In this document: one piece after another, positions 18,063 through 27,313 of the stretch
Layout: the number at the start of each line of letters is the position of its first letter
Numbering within the stretch: position 1 is the stretch's first letter
Source: Devosia sp.
GTDB lineage: Bacteria > Pseudomonadota > Alphaproteobacteria > Rhizobiales > Devosiaceae
Direction of reading: 5' to 3'
DNA length: 32,014 bases
NCBI GenBank assembly: GCA_029256605.1
Contig: JAQSXP010000005.1
Location: 1-32,014 of the forward strand
Made by a program: the position numbers and the translations under genes
The notes under the pieces: model-generated
What the model saw: only the letters and a program-made list of their open reading frames with translations
What the model was told of the DNA's origin: nothing
The model's database searches: none

Positions 18063-18986
18063 ATGAAAATGAAACTGAGCCGACGAAATCTGATTGCCGT
18101 TGCCTTCGCCTTTGCGGCGTTCGTGCCGGTTTTCCCCGCACTTGGTCAAGCCCAATTGTCCTCCGACTCTGTGGAGGCCGGCGTCGCGACTACAGCGCGG
18201 TCCTCTGACGGCTTGCAGCTGTCGATCATGACCTATGGGGACGAGGACGCGCCCGAAATTTTGTTCCTGCACGGTCTTGGTCAAAGTCGGCTGTCCTGGG
18301 ACAAGCAGATCGAAGATCTTTCGAACCGCTTCCGAGTCGTCACCTTTGATCTGCGTGGCCATGGGGACTCTGGAAAACCGGAAGCTGCTTCCGCTTATGC
18401 TAATGCGAGTGTCTGGGCCGACGATGTGGACGCGGTGATCAAGGCGGCTGGCCTGCGCCGACCGACGCTCGTCGGCTGGTCATTCGGTGGCTTTGTCATC
18501 GGTCAGTACCTTGAGAAGTATGGGTCGAGTCATGTCGCCGGTGTCAATCTGGTCGACGCCGTAACCAAGTTTGACTATGCGCTCTTTGGGAGTTCGGGTC
18601 TGCAGCATTCCCCCGGTCTGGCGTCACCTGACTTATCGGTCCGCACTGCGGCCATCGTCGATTTTCTTGCCGCCTGTTTCGTGCAACAGCCCGACCCGCA
18701 GACCTTCAGCCGAATGGTCGCATTCAATGGCATGGTGCCGGTGGGTTTCCACACCGGCATCGGGCAATTATCTGCTGAGGGCATCGATGAGGCATTTGCC
18801 AAAGTTGGCAACATGCTCGTGACCTATGGCGAGCAGGACACCATCACCGCCTACGAGATGTCCCGACGTATCCTAGATATCAACACGGGCGCCACGCTAT
18901 CGATCTATCCAGAAGCCGGGCACGCACCCTTCTATGACGCGCCGGAGCGGTTCAACGAAGAGTTGTCTGAATTCGCTTCTCGCTAA
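18063..18986 (+). CDS. Exported alpha/beta hydrolase
   Basis: N-terminal SRRNLIAVAFAFAAFVPVFPALGQAQ signal (Tat-like possible); FLHGLGQSRLSWDKQI, GWSFGGFVIGQYL, GHAPFYDAPERFNEELSEF. Confidence 0.92.
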   Translation: MKMKLSRRNLIAVAFAFAAFVPVFPALGQAQLSSDSVEAGVATTARSSDGLQLSIMTYGDEDAPEILFLHGLGQSRLSWDKQIEDLSNRFRVVTFDLRGHGDSGKPEAASAYANASVWADDVDAVIKAAGLRRPTLVGWSFGGFVIGQYLEKYGSSHVAGVNLVDAVTKFDYALFGSSGLQHSPGLASPDLSVRTAAIVDFLAACFVQQPDPQTFSRMVAFNGMVPVGFHTGIGQLSAEGIDEAFAKVGNMLVTYGEQDTITAYEMSRRILDINTGATLSIYPEAGHAPFYDAPERFNEELSEFASR

Positions 18987-19015
18987 GTGGCTACTGATCG
19001 AAAACCTTATTTCAG

Positions 19016-19633
19016 CTAAGCGCCCTTGCAGACTAGGAGGATTGACGGGCGCTTACCTAGCTTTTGCGATCTCAGTAATGTCAGCTTTTGGAGATAATGG
19101 ATCTGACTAGCAAAGGCAGAAATGGGGTCGACAACTGCCGCTGCTGAGCATGCCATATTCGTTTCTTCCCTGGCCGCCTTGGCCGAAGGAGAAATGTAAT
19201 GGGTATCTCTCAGTATGACCCTGCTGCTACAGGAAGACCTGCCTGGAATGCCGGCAGGCAAGTTGGCGCTAAGCGCGCATTGAAGATCAGACAGATCTGG
19301 TCGATTCGCTTCTTCCAGAGCCGGATCCCGCGGGCCGACGCGAAGCGGTGCTGCGGCATCACTGGAGAAGACCATCAGGGCTTCAAGTAGTCCGGCCACG
19401 TGCGGACCGGCCAAACGAAAATATCGGTGACGGCCCTGCGCTTCAACCGTCAACACCTCGCCGTCGACCAGCTTGGCAAGGTGCGAGCTCGCGGTTTGCT
19501 TAGTGATCCCGCCGAGCCCGGCCAGTTCTGTCGCAGTCAGAGCACGACCATCCATGAGCGCAATCAGCATCGCGCAGCGGGCTGGATCGGCAACCAGCGC
19601 GGCGACGCGGGCGATTTCAGGGCCTTCACTCAT
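19016..19633 (-). pseudogene. ArsR family regulator, HTH intact, C-terminal half replaced by unrelated sequence
   Basis: PEIARVAALVADPARCAMLIALMDGRALTATELAGLGGITKQTASSHLAKLVDGEVLTVEAQGRHRYFRLAGPHVAGLLEALM, then a non-homologous tail after about VGPRDPALEEAN. Confidence 0.75.
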
Positions 19634-19655
19634 GGTTCGATCGTAACCGAACCAT
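19632..19655. promoter_or_regulatory. Candidate ArsR operator overlapping the arsR start codon
   Basis: ATGGTTCG-atcgtaac-CGAACCAT, perfect 8-bp arms. Confidence 0.65.
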
Positions 19656-19786
19656 TCGCCAGCTCCAACCGGATATGTATGAGCAACGAGAAAGGGCACA
19701 CCCATGATCACCTACAGCATCGACCCCCGCCGGCGCGAGAACCGCCTTGTCGTCAAGTCGGCCCTGCCCCAGAACGGCGCTCGCCC

Positions 19787-20152
19787 ATGATTGCCGTCAT
19801 TTTTGAGGCTTGGGTGCCCGGCGAGGCGCAGACCGAATATCTCGACCTCGCGGCCGAGTTGCGCCCACTGCTGGCAGACCGCGACGGCTTCATCTCCATC
19901 GAGCGCTTCCGGAGCTTGACCACCCCCGGCAAGGTCTTGTCACTGTCCTTTTAGCGTGACGAAGCTAAGGTGGCAGCCTGGCGCAACCTGGCTGAGCATC
20001 GACGCGTGCAGGCTGCTGGCCGCGATCACGTCTTTGCAGACTACCATTTGCGCATCGCCGCAGTGACACGGGACTACACCATGACGTCCCGGAGCGAGGC
20101 GCCGAAAGACAGTCGCGCCATCCACAAAGAGAAGACAGACCAAGTTCGATAA
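19787..20152 (+). pseudogene. Antibiotic biosynthesis monooxygenase (ABM) domain protein interrupted by TAG
   Basis: MIAVIFEAWVPGEAQTEYLDLAAELRPLLADRDGFISIERFRSLTTPGKVLSLSF-TAG(19952-19954)-RDEAKVAAWRNLAEHRRVQAAGRDHVFADYHLRIAAVTRDYTM in the same frame. Confidence 0.85.
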
Positions 20153-20393
20153 TGAGGTCCGTTCACTCCCTCGTCGCTCCGGCCATCATCCATGCCGGAG
20201 ATGGCGACTTTTCGGCCATTGCCGCCGTCTGGTCAATTTCCGAAATGGGTTCGGCTCCGAACCGCCCTTTAGAGTTGTTTGCGTCCTGGCAGGTTCGGCT
20301 CCTGTTTTCGCCAGTACTGACACGAGTGATCTGGTTGTCAGCTTTCCGGAAGTGATCCATCTTCAACTGCGTTGCACGCCTGCGAGTGAGATA

Positions 20394-20801
20394 ATGGCCT
20401 TCAATGACATCACTATTGTGCTTGTTCGAACGGAACAGAAGGCGGCGTACCTCGAGTTCTCTGCCCGTATCGCTGAAATCTACCGGGAGTATGGTGCGCT
20501 TCGTGTTGTTGATTGTTGGCAATCCGAGGAAGCAAGTTGCGACGCAGATTTCCATGCAGCTGATGCCATGGAAGCTTACTCGCCTGGCGAATTGCCCGAC
20601 ATGAGGAGGCTTGCTGGAGCGGGCGACGGAGAGACGGTCGTGGTATCGATCACCGAGTGGCCAAGCCGCAAAGTGCGTGATCGCGCGGTAAAGACCGTCG
20701 TCGTAGATCCGCGCATTCAGGCCACCATTGACGAAGAGCCCGTGTTCGATGGTCGGAGGCTGATCGCCGGTGGGTTCGATGTCGAACTCGACCTGCGCTG
20801 A
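20394..20801 (+). CDS. DUF1428 family protein
   Basis: KAAYLEFSARIAEIYREYGALRVVDCW...VVVSITEWPSRKVRDRAVKTVVVDPRIQ...DGRRLIAGGFDVELDL. Confidence 0.85.
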   Translation: MAFNDITIVLVRTEQKAAYLEFSARIAEIYREYGALRVVDCWQSEEASCDADFHAADAMEAYSPGELPDMRRLAGAGDGETVVVSITEWPSRKVRDRAVKTVVVDPRIQATIDEEPVFDGRRLIAGGFDVELDLR

Positions 20802-20897
20802 TGGAGCGAAATGGGTAGCACCAGCGGCCCGGAAACGAACCGCCCACGGACTGCTGGGCCGGGGAACCGACGGCCTGTGAAAGCAGGAGGGATCTAA

Positions 20898-21878
20898 TTG
20901 GGGCCAGCTGCAGAAGACATCGCCGATCGTTACCGGCGCTTCGCCGTCGAGGAAGCTGGCGGAAAGTCGCCGCTATACGAAGAGCTCTCCAGCGGCGTCG
21001 CCGGTGACCCCAGGTTGATCCACTTCTTGCAGGAGCTTCCGGGTGCGAAGCAGCAGCCGAACCTGCTGTTTGCAGCGTACCGACACGTCCTCGGCGTTCC
21101 TCAGAGCTTTGCCGATTTTCGGGCCGGCCTACTTCAGCACTCCGATGCGGTTCGACAGGTGATGATGGAGCGATCCACCCAGACGAACGAGCCAAACCGC
21201 TGTGCTGCGCTCCTGCCCATCCTGGCGAGCCTCCACCAACCCCTGGCCTTGCTGGAGGTCGGCGCCTCTGCTGGCCTGTGTTTGTTTCCCGATCGATACG
21301 GCTACGATTATCCCGCAAAAAGCCTTCGCCCTTCGCACGGCACAGCTCCCTATCCGGTGTTTCCCTGCAGCACCTCCGGCTTTGCCCCTCCTGACGTCTT
21401 GCCAAAGATTGTCTGGCGCGCAGGCCTTGATCTCAACCCCCTGCGTGCCGATGATCCGGAAGAGGTCGCGTGGCTGCAAACCCTGGTTTGGCCCGAACAG
21501 CAGCAACGCCGTGATCGCCTGCGGTTGGCGCTGGACATTGCTGCCGCCGATCCGCCGACCATCATCCGGGGCGACCTGCTCGGACCTGAATTTGAAGCGC
21601 TCTGCCGGCAGGCTCCCCCGGAAGCCACACTCGTCGTCTTCCACACGGCCGTGCTCGCCTACGTGTTGCATCCGCAGGACCGAATGGATTTCGCCGAGCG
21701 TGCGGAGGCACTGGCTGACGTCTGGGTCTGCAACGAGTCACCCGGCGCCACCCCGCTCGGCGATAAAGCTCTACCAATTGCGCCCATTCCAGGAGCGTTC
21801 CTGTTGTCCGTCAACCGAAGCCCGGTCGCCTGGACCGACCCTCACGGAGCCTGGCTAGAAGCCATCCCCGTTCAATGA
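20898..21878 (+). CDS. DUF2332 family protein
   Basis: IADRYRRFAVEEAGGKSPLYEELSSGVAGDP..FLQELPGAKQQPNLLFAAYRHVLG, PLALLEVGASAGLCLFPDRYGYDY; TTG start. Confidence 0.88.
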   Translation: MGPAAEDIADRYRRFAVEEAGGKSPLYEELSSGVAGDPRLIHFLQELPGAKQQPNLLFAAYRHVLGVPQSFADFRAGLLQHSDAVRQVMMERSTQTNEPNRCAALLPILASLHQPLALLEVGASAGLCLFPDRYGYDYPAKSLRPSHGTAPYPVFPCSTSGFAPPDVLPKIVWRAGLDLNPLRADDPEEVAWLQTLVWPEQQQRRDRLRLALDIAAADPPTIIRGDLLGPEFEALCRQAPPEATLVVFHTAVLAYVLHPQDRMDFAERAEALADVWVCNESPGATPLGDKALPIAPIPGAFLLSVNRSPVAWTDPHGAWLEAIPVQ

Positions 21879-21915
21879 AGGCCCCTCGGCATTCGATCTT
21901 GCTGGCTAATGCGTT

Positions 21916-22260
21916 CTACTGCTCCGGGAGCTGCAATTGCCGGCGATAAAGGATCCCCCATTCAAGCAGCCCTGCCAGGACGGGCGCCAGAGAATGCCCC
22001 AGAGGGCTTAGTTCGTATTCGACCCTGGGAGGAACTTCGGCGAACACGGTCCTGACGACGACGCCGTCCGCCTCCAACTCTCGCAGCTGCAGCGTCAGCA
22101 TCCTCGGCGTCGATCCGGGGATCTGCTGGTGAAGTTCGCCAAAGCGCCGCCGCCCGCTCAGCAGTGCGTAGAAAATCAGTGGCTTCCACACGCCACCTAC
22201 GACCGATAGGGTTGCCTCTATCGGGCATCCCGTTCTCTGCTCAGACCGCTTCCAGCGCAT
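21916..22260 (-). CDS. HxlR family transcriptional regulator
   Basis: CPIEATLSVVGGVWKPLIFYALLSGRRRFGELHQQIPGSTPRMLTLQLRELEADGVVVRTVFAEVPPRVEYELSPLG. Confidence 0.95.
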   Translation of the reverse strand: MRWKRSEQRTGCPIEATLSVVGGVWKPLIFYALLSGRRRFGELHQQIPGSTPRMLTLQLRELEADGVVVRTVFAEVPPRVEYELSPLGHSLAPVLAGLLEWGILYRRQLQLPEQ

Positions 22261-22379
22261 CGCATTACTTTCAAGAATGGTACTCGCAGCCAAACTTGTG
22301 CGTACTTGTTCGTGCCCGCCGCTTCACTCAGTTTACCGACACAGCCGCCACAGATGCCTGGAATCGGGAGTGCTGCCAT

Positions 22380-22763
22380 ATGAGCTTAACCGACGAGAAC
22401 AAGGCGTTCATTCGGGAAATGATCGGCTTCAAGAGGCGCCTCGAGGACTACCCCCATCGGTTCGACGATAACCTCATCATGCATGAACCGGCATCCCTGC
22501 CCTTCGGGGGGACGTATCGGGGATTGGGTGACTTTCAGAAGTTCTATCCCGCAGTGCGGGCGTTCTATGACTTCGAGCGCTTTGAGCTGCTTGGCGTGCA
22601 CGGTGATGGGGACATCGTGTTCGCCACCATTCGCGCAGGTCTGGCCGGTTCTGCCGGGACCATCCATTTGGCCGAGCAGTTTCGTTTTGCCGGAAGCAAG
22701 CTGGTAGAGGTTCGCTTGCACATTTGCGACGACGATGCTGCAGCCATGCACCTGCGCCGATGA
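22380..22763 (+). CDS. NTF2/SnoaL-like protein
   Basis: RFDDNLIMHEPASLPFGGTYRGLGDFQKFYPAVRAFYDFERFELLGVHGDGDIVFATI. Confidence 0.82.
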   Translation: MSLTDENKAFIREMIGFKRRLEDYPHRFDDNLIMHEPASLPFGGTYRGLGDFQKFYPAVRAFYDFERFELLGVHGDGDIVFATIRAGLAGSAGTIHLAEQFRFAGSKLVEVRLHICDDDAAAMHLRR

Positions 22764-22908
22764 GAGCGGCATTCCTGCTCGGGACTGGCCCCTTGGGGTG
22801 GTTTGCGGACTGGCTGCTTTCGTCACGGGGTCGCGTTAGCGGCCATCCCAGCCAGGCGGAGCCCGGAACGACCCTTTCCTGATTTTGGTCGGGGCATCCC
22901 AAGTTCTT

Positions 22909-23694
22909 CTAAACTTGCAATGCCTCACGCGTTGTCTCGTCGGCTGGATAGAAGCATTCCAGCGTCAACTCGGCCAATGTTACGTCCACGGCACTGCCAA
23001 AGACGGTCGTGGTTGAGATAAACGAAAGGACTGTCTTGGTTTTCGGATGTCGGAGCCTGAGCGGCACCGCGATGGTCGGGTCCGATCCACAACTGCCTGA
23101 CCCTGCAGGTGTTGGCAGCCGGCGTAGCTCTTCATGCAAAGATGCAAGATCGGGATCGGCACTTCTGCCCGCATCACTGCGCAGGCGGCTGAGCACATGA
23201 TGACGCCATTCCGGTAGATTGAGGATGTGAGGTGTCAATCCCTTAGGATGAAGGCTGGCCCGCAACACGTTGATCGGGGGCGACAAGAGGCCCGGGTCAA
23301 TGCCTTCAAGTAGGGCTTGGGCACCGTTGTTCGCCTCCACAAGATTCCAGTGGCGGTCGACAGCCAGCGCAGGAAAGGGTTCATGCCCTCTCAAGACGGT
23401 TTCAACAGCAAGCCGTGCCATGGCCATATCGGGCGCTGAAATGTCCAGCTCGGTATGCATGGGTGCATAACCACCTGCCAGCAGCAAGCGATTGCGCTCG
23501 CGTAACGGCAGGTCCAGAGGCTCGGCCAGCTTCATGAGGAAGTCGCGGCTTGGGGTGGAGCGGCCCCTTTCGACGAAGCTGAGATGCCGCGTCGAAACCT
23601 CGGCTTCGGACGCCAAATCGAGTTGGCTGAAGCGCCGGCGACCTCGCCATTCACGAAGAAGGTCACCGACGGTTGCGCTCTGTTTGACACTCAT
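22909..23694 (-). CDS. XRE-type HTH regulator with MmyB-like ligand-binding domain
   Basis: VGDLLREWRGRRRFSQLDLASEAEVSTRHLSFVERGRSTPSRDFLMKLAEPLDLPLRERNRLLLAGGYAP and FPALAVDRHWNLVEAN. Confidence 0.93.
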   Translation of the reverse strand: MSVKQSATVGDLLREWRGRRRFSQLDLASEAEVSTRHLSFVERGRSTPSRDFLMKLAEPLDLPLRERNRLLLAGGYAPMHTELDISAPDMAMARLAVETVLRGHEPFPALAVDRHWNLVEANNGAQALLEGIDPGLLSPPINVLRASLHPKGLTPHILNLPEWRHHVLSRLRSDAGRSADPDLASLHEELRRLPTPAGSGSCGSDPTIAVPLRLRHPKTKTVLSFISTTTVFGSAVDVTLAELTLECFYPADETTREALQV

Positions 23695-23727
23695 GGGATA
23701 ACACTAGCATCTCAGCACAGCCTGGCC

Positions 23728-23744
23728 ATTACCTGGGAGGTAAT
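23728..23744. promoter_or_regulatory. Perfect palindromic operator candidate ATTACCT-GGG-AGGTAAT
   Basis: 7-bp perfect arms in the divergent region between XRE regulator (start 23694) and 23801 operon. Confidence 0.75.
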
Positions 23745-23800
23745 CGTCAGGGCGCATTGTCCCTGTCAGTCTCATCTCGTCACACAGATGGAGATGCGAG

Positions 23801-24163
23801 ATGACAGACTTCCACGCCATTGCAGAACGCTACCTGTCCGCCTGGAACCACGGGGATGACGCCTCCCGTGCGGGCCTTTTGGAACAGGGGTGGGCAGCAC
23901 AGGCGCGATACACCGACCCGCTGATGAGTGCCCGCAACAGGGATGAAGTAGCAACCATGATTTCTGCCGCACGCAGCCAGTTCCCGGGACACGTCTTCAG
24001 TTTGCGAGGCGATGTCGATGGCCATGCCAACTTCGTGCGCTTCTCCTGGACACTTGCGCCTGAACATGGCGCTCCTATCGCAGGCGGCAGCGATGTCATC
24101 CGGCTCGATGAGGTTGAGGATATTGTCGAGGTTATCGGCTTTCTGGACGAGGTCGGGGCATGA
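23801..24163 (+). CDS. SnoaL/NTF2-like protein
   Basis: FHAIAERYLSAWNHGDDASRAGLLEQGWAAQARYTDPLMSARNRDEVATMISAARSQFPGHVFSL. Confidence 0.87.
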   Translation: MTDFHAIAERYLSAWNHGDDASRAGLLEQGWAAQARYTDPLMSARNRDEVATMISAARSQFPGHVFSLRGDVDGHANFVRFSWTLAPEHGAPIAGGSDVIRLDEVEDIVEVIGFLDEVGA

Positions 24164-24462
24164 GCGAGACCTATGTCATCGCCTTCCGGGTAAAACCCGA
24201 AAAGCTGGATCGCTTCCACGCCTTGCTCGGCCCGGTTCTCGACGCCATGCGCCAGGAGGAGGCCTTTATCCATGCTGCTCTGCACGTTCACCCTGACCAT
24301 CCCAACCTCATCCAACTCCACGAAACCTGGACGGATAGGCAGGACGTCCTGAACGTTCAACTTCATCGCCCCTATCGGGCGCAGTGGCATGCCGAATTGG
24401 ACGATCTGCTGGAGGTGCCCCGCGACATCGAGATTTGGCACATGCTGCGGATGGACAGTTGA
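24160..24462 (+). CDS. Antibiotic biosynthesis monooxygenase / putative quinol monooxygenase
   Basis: TYVIAFRVKPEKLDRFHALLGPVLDAMRQEEAFIHAALHVHPDHPNLIQLHETWTD; ATGA overlap with upstream gene. Confidence 0.87.
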   Translation: MSETYVIAFRVKPEKLDRFHALLGPVLDAMRQEEAFIHAALHVHPDHPNLIQLHETWTDRQDVLNVQLHRPYRAQWHAELDDLLEVPRDIEIWHMLRMDS

Positions 24463-24608
24463 GAGCTCGCCAACGAGCTAGGCGAGCATGTGGAAATTTA
24501 CTTCTCGTAAACCGTGCCGATCGCTCGCACTCGGCGCTGCCAAAATGAGGTCACGCCTTCACAATCCTTTTGGCGCGCGCGATTCAATCCAAACCGAGAA
24601 AGCCCTTA

Positions 24609-25763
24609 ATGCGTCATCTACTCGGACTGGCACTACTGACGTGCCTCACTTCCCTGCCCCTTTCTGCCAATGCAGCCGATCGGAATGAGCTCGCAACCCT
24701 GGTCGATTCCGCCTTCGTGCCCCTCATTGAAGAGCACGGCGTTCCCGGCATGGCGGTCGCCATAACTATCGATGGGGAGCACCACTTCTTCAATTATGGC
24801 GTCTCTTCCTTGGAGAGCGGAGTTCCGGTTACTGAGCACACCATCTTCGAGCTGGGCTCGGTAAGTAAGACCTTCACGGCGACTCTGGGCGGGTACGCCT
24901 TGGCCCAAGGAAAGCTTGCGCTGACGGACAAGCCATCCCGTCACATCCCTGAGCTTTCCGGGTCGCCTATTGACCAGGCCACCCTAGCGCATCTGGCGAC
25001 CTACACCGCCGGCGGGCTCCCCCTCCAGTTTCCGGACGGCATTGCAACGGATGGTGAAGCTCTATCCTACCTTGCCGAGTGGCAGCCCGATGCGGCCCCA
25101 GGTGAAATCAGGCGCTACTCAAATCCCAGCATCGGATTTTTTGGCCATTTGGCGGCACGCGCGCTGGATGGCGCTTTTGGCGAATTGCTGGATGCGAAAA
25201 TCTTTGCTGGCCTCGGGCTCGACCATACCTTCGTTCGGGTGCCAGAAAGCCATATGGCCTCCTATGCGTGGGGCTATGACGCTGACAATCAAACCGTCAG
25301 AGTCAGCCCCGGTCCATTCGACGACGAGGCCTATGGGGTGAAGTCCAGTGCCACCGACATGATCGCCTTTGTGGATGCGAACATCAATCCCGAGGCACTG
25401 GAGCCAGACCTAAGGCATGCCATTGAGGCCACCCACGCACCGCACTTCAAAGTGGGGCCGATGACGCAGGGTCTGGGTTGGGAACAGATGTCATATCCCT
25501 TAACAGCGGAAGAGCTATTGTCGGGCAGTTCCCGGACTATGTCCATGGAGCCCAACCCGGCTGCTGCGGTGAGCAGTGATGAGGATACGGCGGAGACCAT
25601 TGTCTTCAACAAGACGGGATCGACCAACGGTTTCGGCGCCTATGTCGCGTTTGTTCCCAAGGAAGGCGTCGGCGTCGTGATGCTTGCAAACAAGAACGTC
25701 TTCATCCCTGCGCGGATCAACGCTGTGCACGCCGTGCTGGAGGCGCTCTCCGCTTTGGACTGA
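24609..25763 (+). CDS. ampC: Class C (AmpC-type) beta-lactamase
   Basis: Signal peptide MRHLLGLALLTCLTSLPLSANA; SVSK (24858-24869), YSN (25116-25124), KTG (25611-25619); LATYTAGGLPLQFPD and NKTGSTNGFGAYVAFVP. Confidence 0.93.
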   Translation: MRHLLGLALLTCLTSLPLSANAADRNELATLVDSAFVPLIEEHGVPGMAVAITIDGEHHFFNYGVSSLESGVPVTEHTIFELGSVSKTFTATLGGYALAQGKLALTDKPSRHIPELSGSPIDQATLAHLATYTAGGLPLQFPDGIATDGEALSYLAEWQPDAAPGEIRRYSNPSIGFFGHLAARALDGAFGELLDAKIFAGLGLDHTFVRVPESHMASYAWGYDADNQTVRVSPGPFDDEAYGVKSSATDMIAFVDANINPEALEPDLRHAIEATHAPHFKVGPMTQGLGWEQMSYPLTAEELLSGSSRTMSMEPNPAAAVSSDEDTAETIVFNKTGSTNGFGAYVAFVPKEGVGVVMLANKNVFIPARINAVHAVLEALSALD

Positions 25764-26196
25764 TGCAGGCGCTGTGATAGCCCTCTGACCTGTCAGTAGA
25801 GTTTGCAAACCCGGGACCATGCCAGAGCCTGTCCGAACCGCAAGCCGGGCGGTTTCCCTTGAGCTTTATCCATTGCAGCCGGACGCGGAGCTCCCGGGGT
25901 CGCCCACCGCGTCTGCAATTCAGAATGCAGAAGACAAACCGTCCGCAATAGGGCACGGCAGCGGCCAGGCAGCAACGCGCCCCATTGCGGCCGATCAGGA
26001 CCCTTCTGCGCGTTCCCAAAAGCTGCCATCCCTCAAAGACGCGCCACACGGCTAAAACGGGGTGGCTTGCTGACCGGCCGCTTTCGAGCAGGGTTTTTGG
26101 AAAGCTGACGTTTATCCTCGCCCCTGCTTGTCCGATCGCCCGTTCAGCCGCTGTTGAGGCTGCCGATACCAGGTTGCAAGCGAGTAGGAAGCCGAG

Positions 26197-26330
26197 TTGT
26201 TTAGTTTTCAAAAGATTGTATTGACTTGCGTGATCGCCACTTCGGCGCTCGCATTTGCAGGTCCGGCATCCGCCCAGGTGGTCGAGTGCGATTATGCACC
26301 GGAAGGGCGCGGCCCGACATTACTGGCAGG
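26197..26330 (+). pseudogene. 5' remnant of a small secreted protein (signal peptide only)
   Basis: KIVLTCVIATSALAFAGPASAQVVECDY, then continues antisense through the EamA 3' end; no ATG start. Confidence 0.35.
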
Positions 26331-27231
26331 GACACGCTCGGCGGCAAGGCCCAGGAACGTCCCCGCCACGATCAGTACGGCGCCCGCAAGCGTCCAGGCC
26401 GTCACGGGTTCGGACAAGAGCAGGTGAGCCAGTGCGAAACCGAAGAGCGGCTCTGTTCCCATCAGAAAAACCCACCCTGATAGGGTTTGTGCGACGGACG
26501 GCGGCGTTCTGGACATAAAAGGCAACAATCGTGCAGAACAGCGACAGAAAAGCAACGCTCAGCCAGAATTCTGCCCCAGCTGGTACGGCCAATTCCCCAA
26601 GCCCTTGGGAGCCGATAAGCATTGCCAAAGCAACCGCGCTGACAACGATTGCCTGAGTGGCGGTCAGTGCCACCGACGATAGCGCCCGCCCGGCCATCAA
26701 CCGCTTGGTGGAGACCACCACGACGGAGCGCAGTCCGGCGGCAAGAAGAATAAGTGCCTCTCCCAAGGACCAGGTGGAGAGGCCGCCAACCAGCAGGCTT
26801 ACGCCGGCGCAGGCGATGACCGCGCCCAGTATGACGGTTTTCGGCGGCAGTTTTCGCGACAGCGCTGCGTCCAGAAATGGCGTGAACAGGGTGCACAGCG
26901 AAATGATGAGGGCGGCATTGGTGGCACTGGCGTGCGCAATGCCGGCAATTTCCGCGGTGAAGATCGCCGCCAGGATCGCCCCGAGTGCTGCAGCCGCAAC
27001 GAGATCTCTCCTGGACGCCGATGCCAGCTCATGGCGCGCCAGCATTGCCATGATGCACGCCGTTGCGGCGAACCGATAAAAGATCAGGACCAGGACGGGC
27101 GCATAGGAAAGCGCGACCTTGGTGACCGGGTAACTTGCACCCCACACGATTGCCACGCCAATAACGGCTAGATCCGCAAGCATCCTCGAGCGGCGATCCT
27201 CCGCCACCGCTACACTCAATTGCCTCGACAT
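26292..27231 (-). pseudogene. EamA/DMT family transporter with a one-base frameshift
   Basis: VIWGASYPVTKVALSYAPVLVLIFYRFAATACIMAML... to QNAAVRRTNPIRVGF in one frame; FLMGTEPLFGFALAHLLLSEPVTAWTLAGAVLIVAGTFLGL in another; frame restored by removing one A from A5 at 26466-26470. Confidence 0.87.
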
Positions 27232-27313
27232 CGTTTTTCCATCTTCAGTCTGGATTGACTGCGGTGGATAGGCGAGGTCACAGGTCCGCTATAGAACGAA
27301 AGTGCGGAGCCGT

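Noticed and set aside
5180-19954. Three in-frame TAG codons (5180-5182, 12967-12969, 19952-19954) suggesting amber recoding
   Set aside because: They replace different expected residues (Ser, likely Glu/acidic, Trp), two of the genes have additional frameshifts, and intact genes nearby end normally; independent nonsense mutations are simpler.
20650-21405. 251-aa minus ORF
   Set aside because: Antisense to DUF1428/DUF2332 genes; Arg/Ser-rich shadow translation.
22266-22306. Three TACT repeats upstream of the SnoaL gene as an HxlR box
   Set aside because: 4-nt repeats with uneven spacing (15 and 19 nt apart) are not distinguishable from chance.
24465-24487. GCTCGCC-N9-GGCGAGC as terminator of the ABM gene
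   Set aside because: 7-bp stem without T-tract; too weak to list as a feature.
25717-26211. 164-aa minus ORF and + ORFs around 25819-26224
   Set aside because: No recognisable domain, Arg/Cys-rich shadow-like composition; treated as non-coding or eroded DNA.
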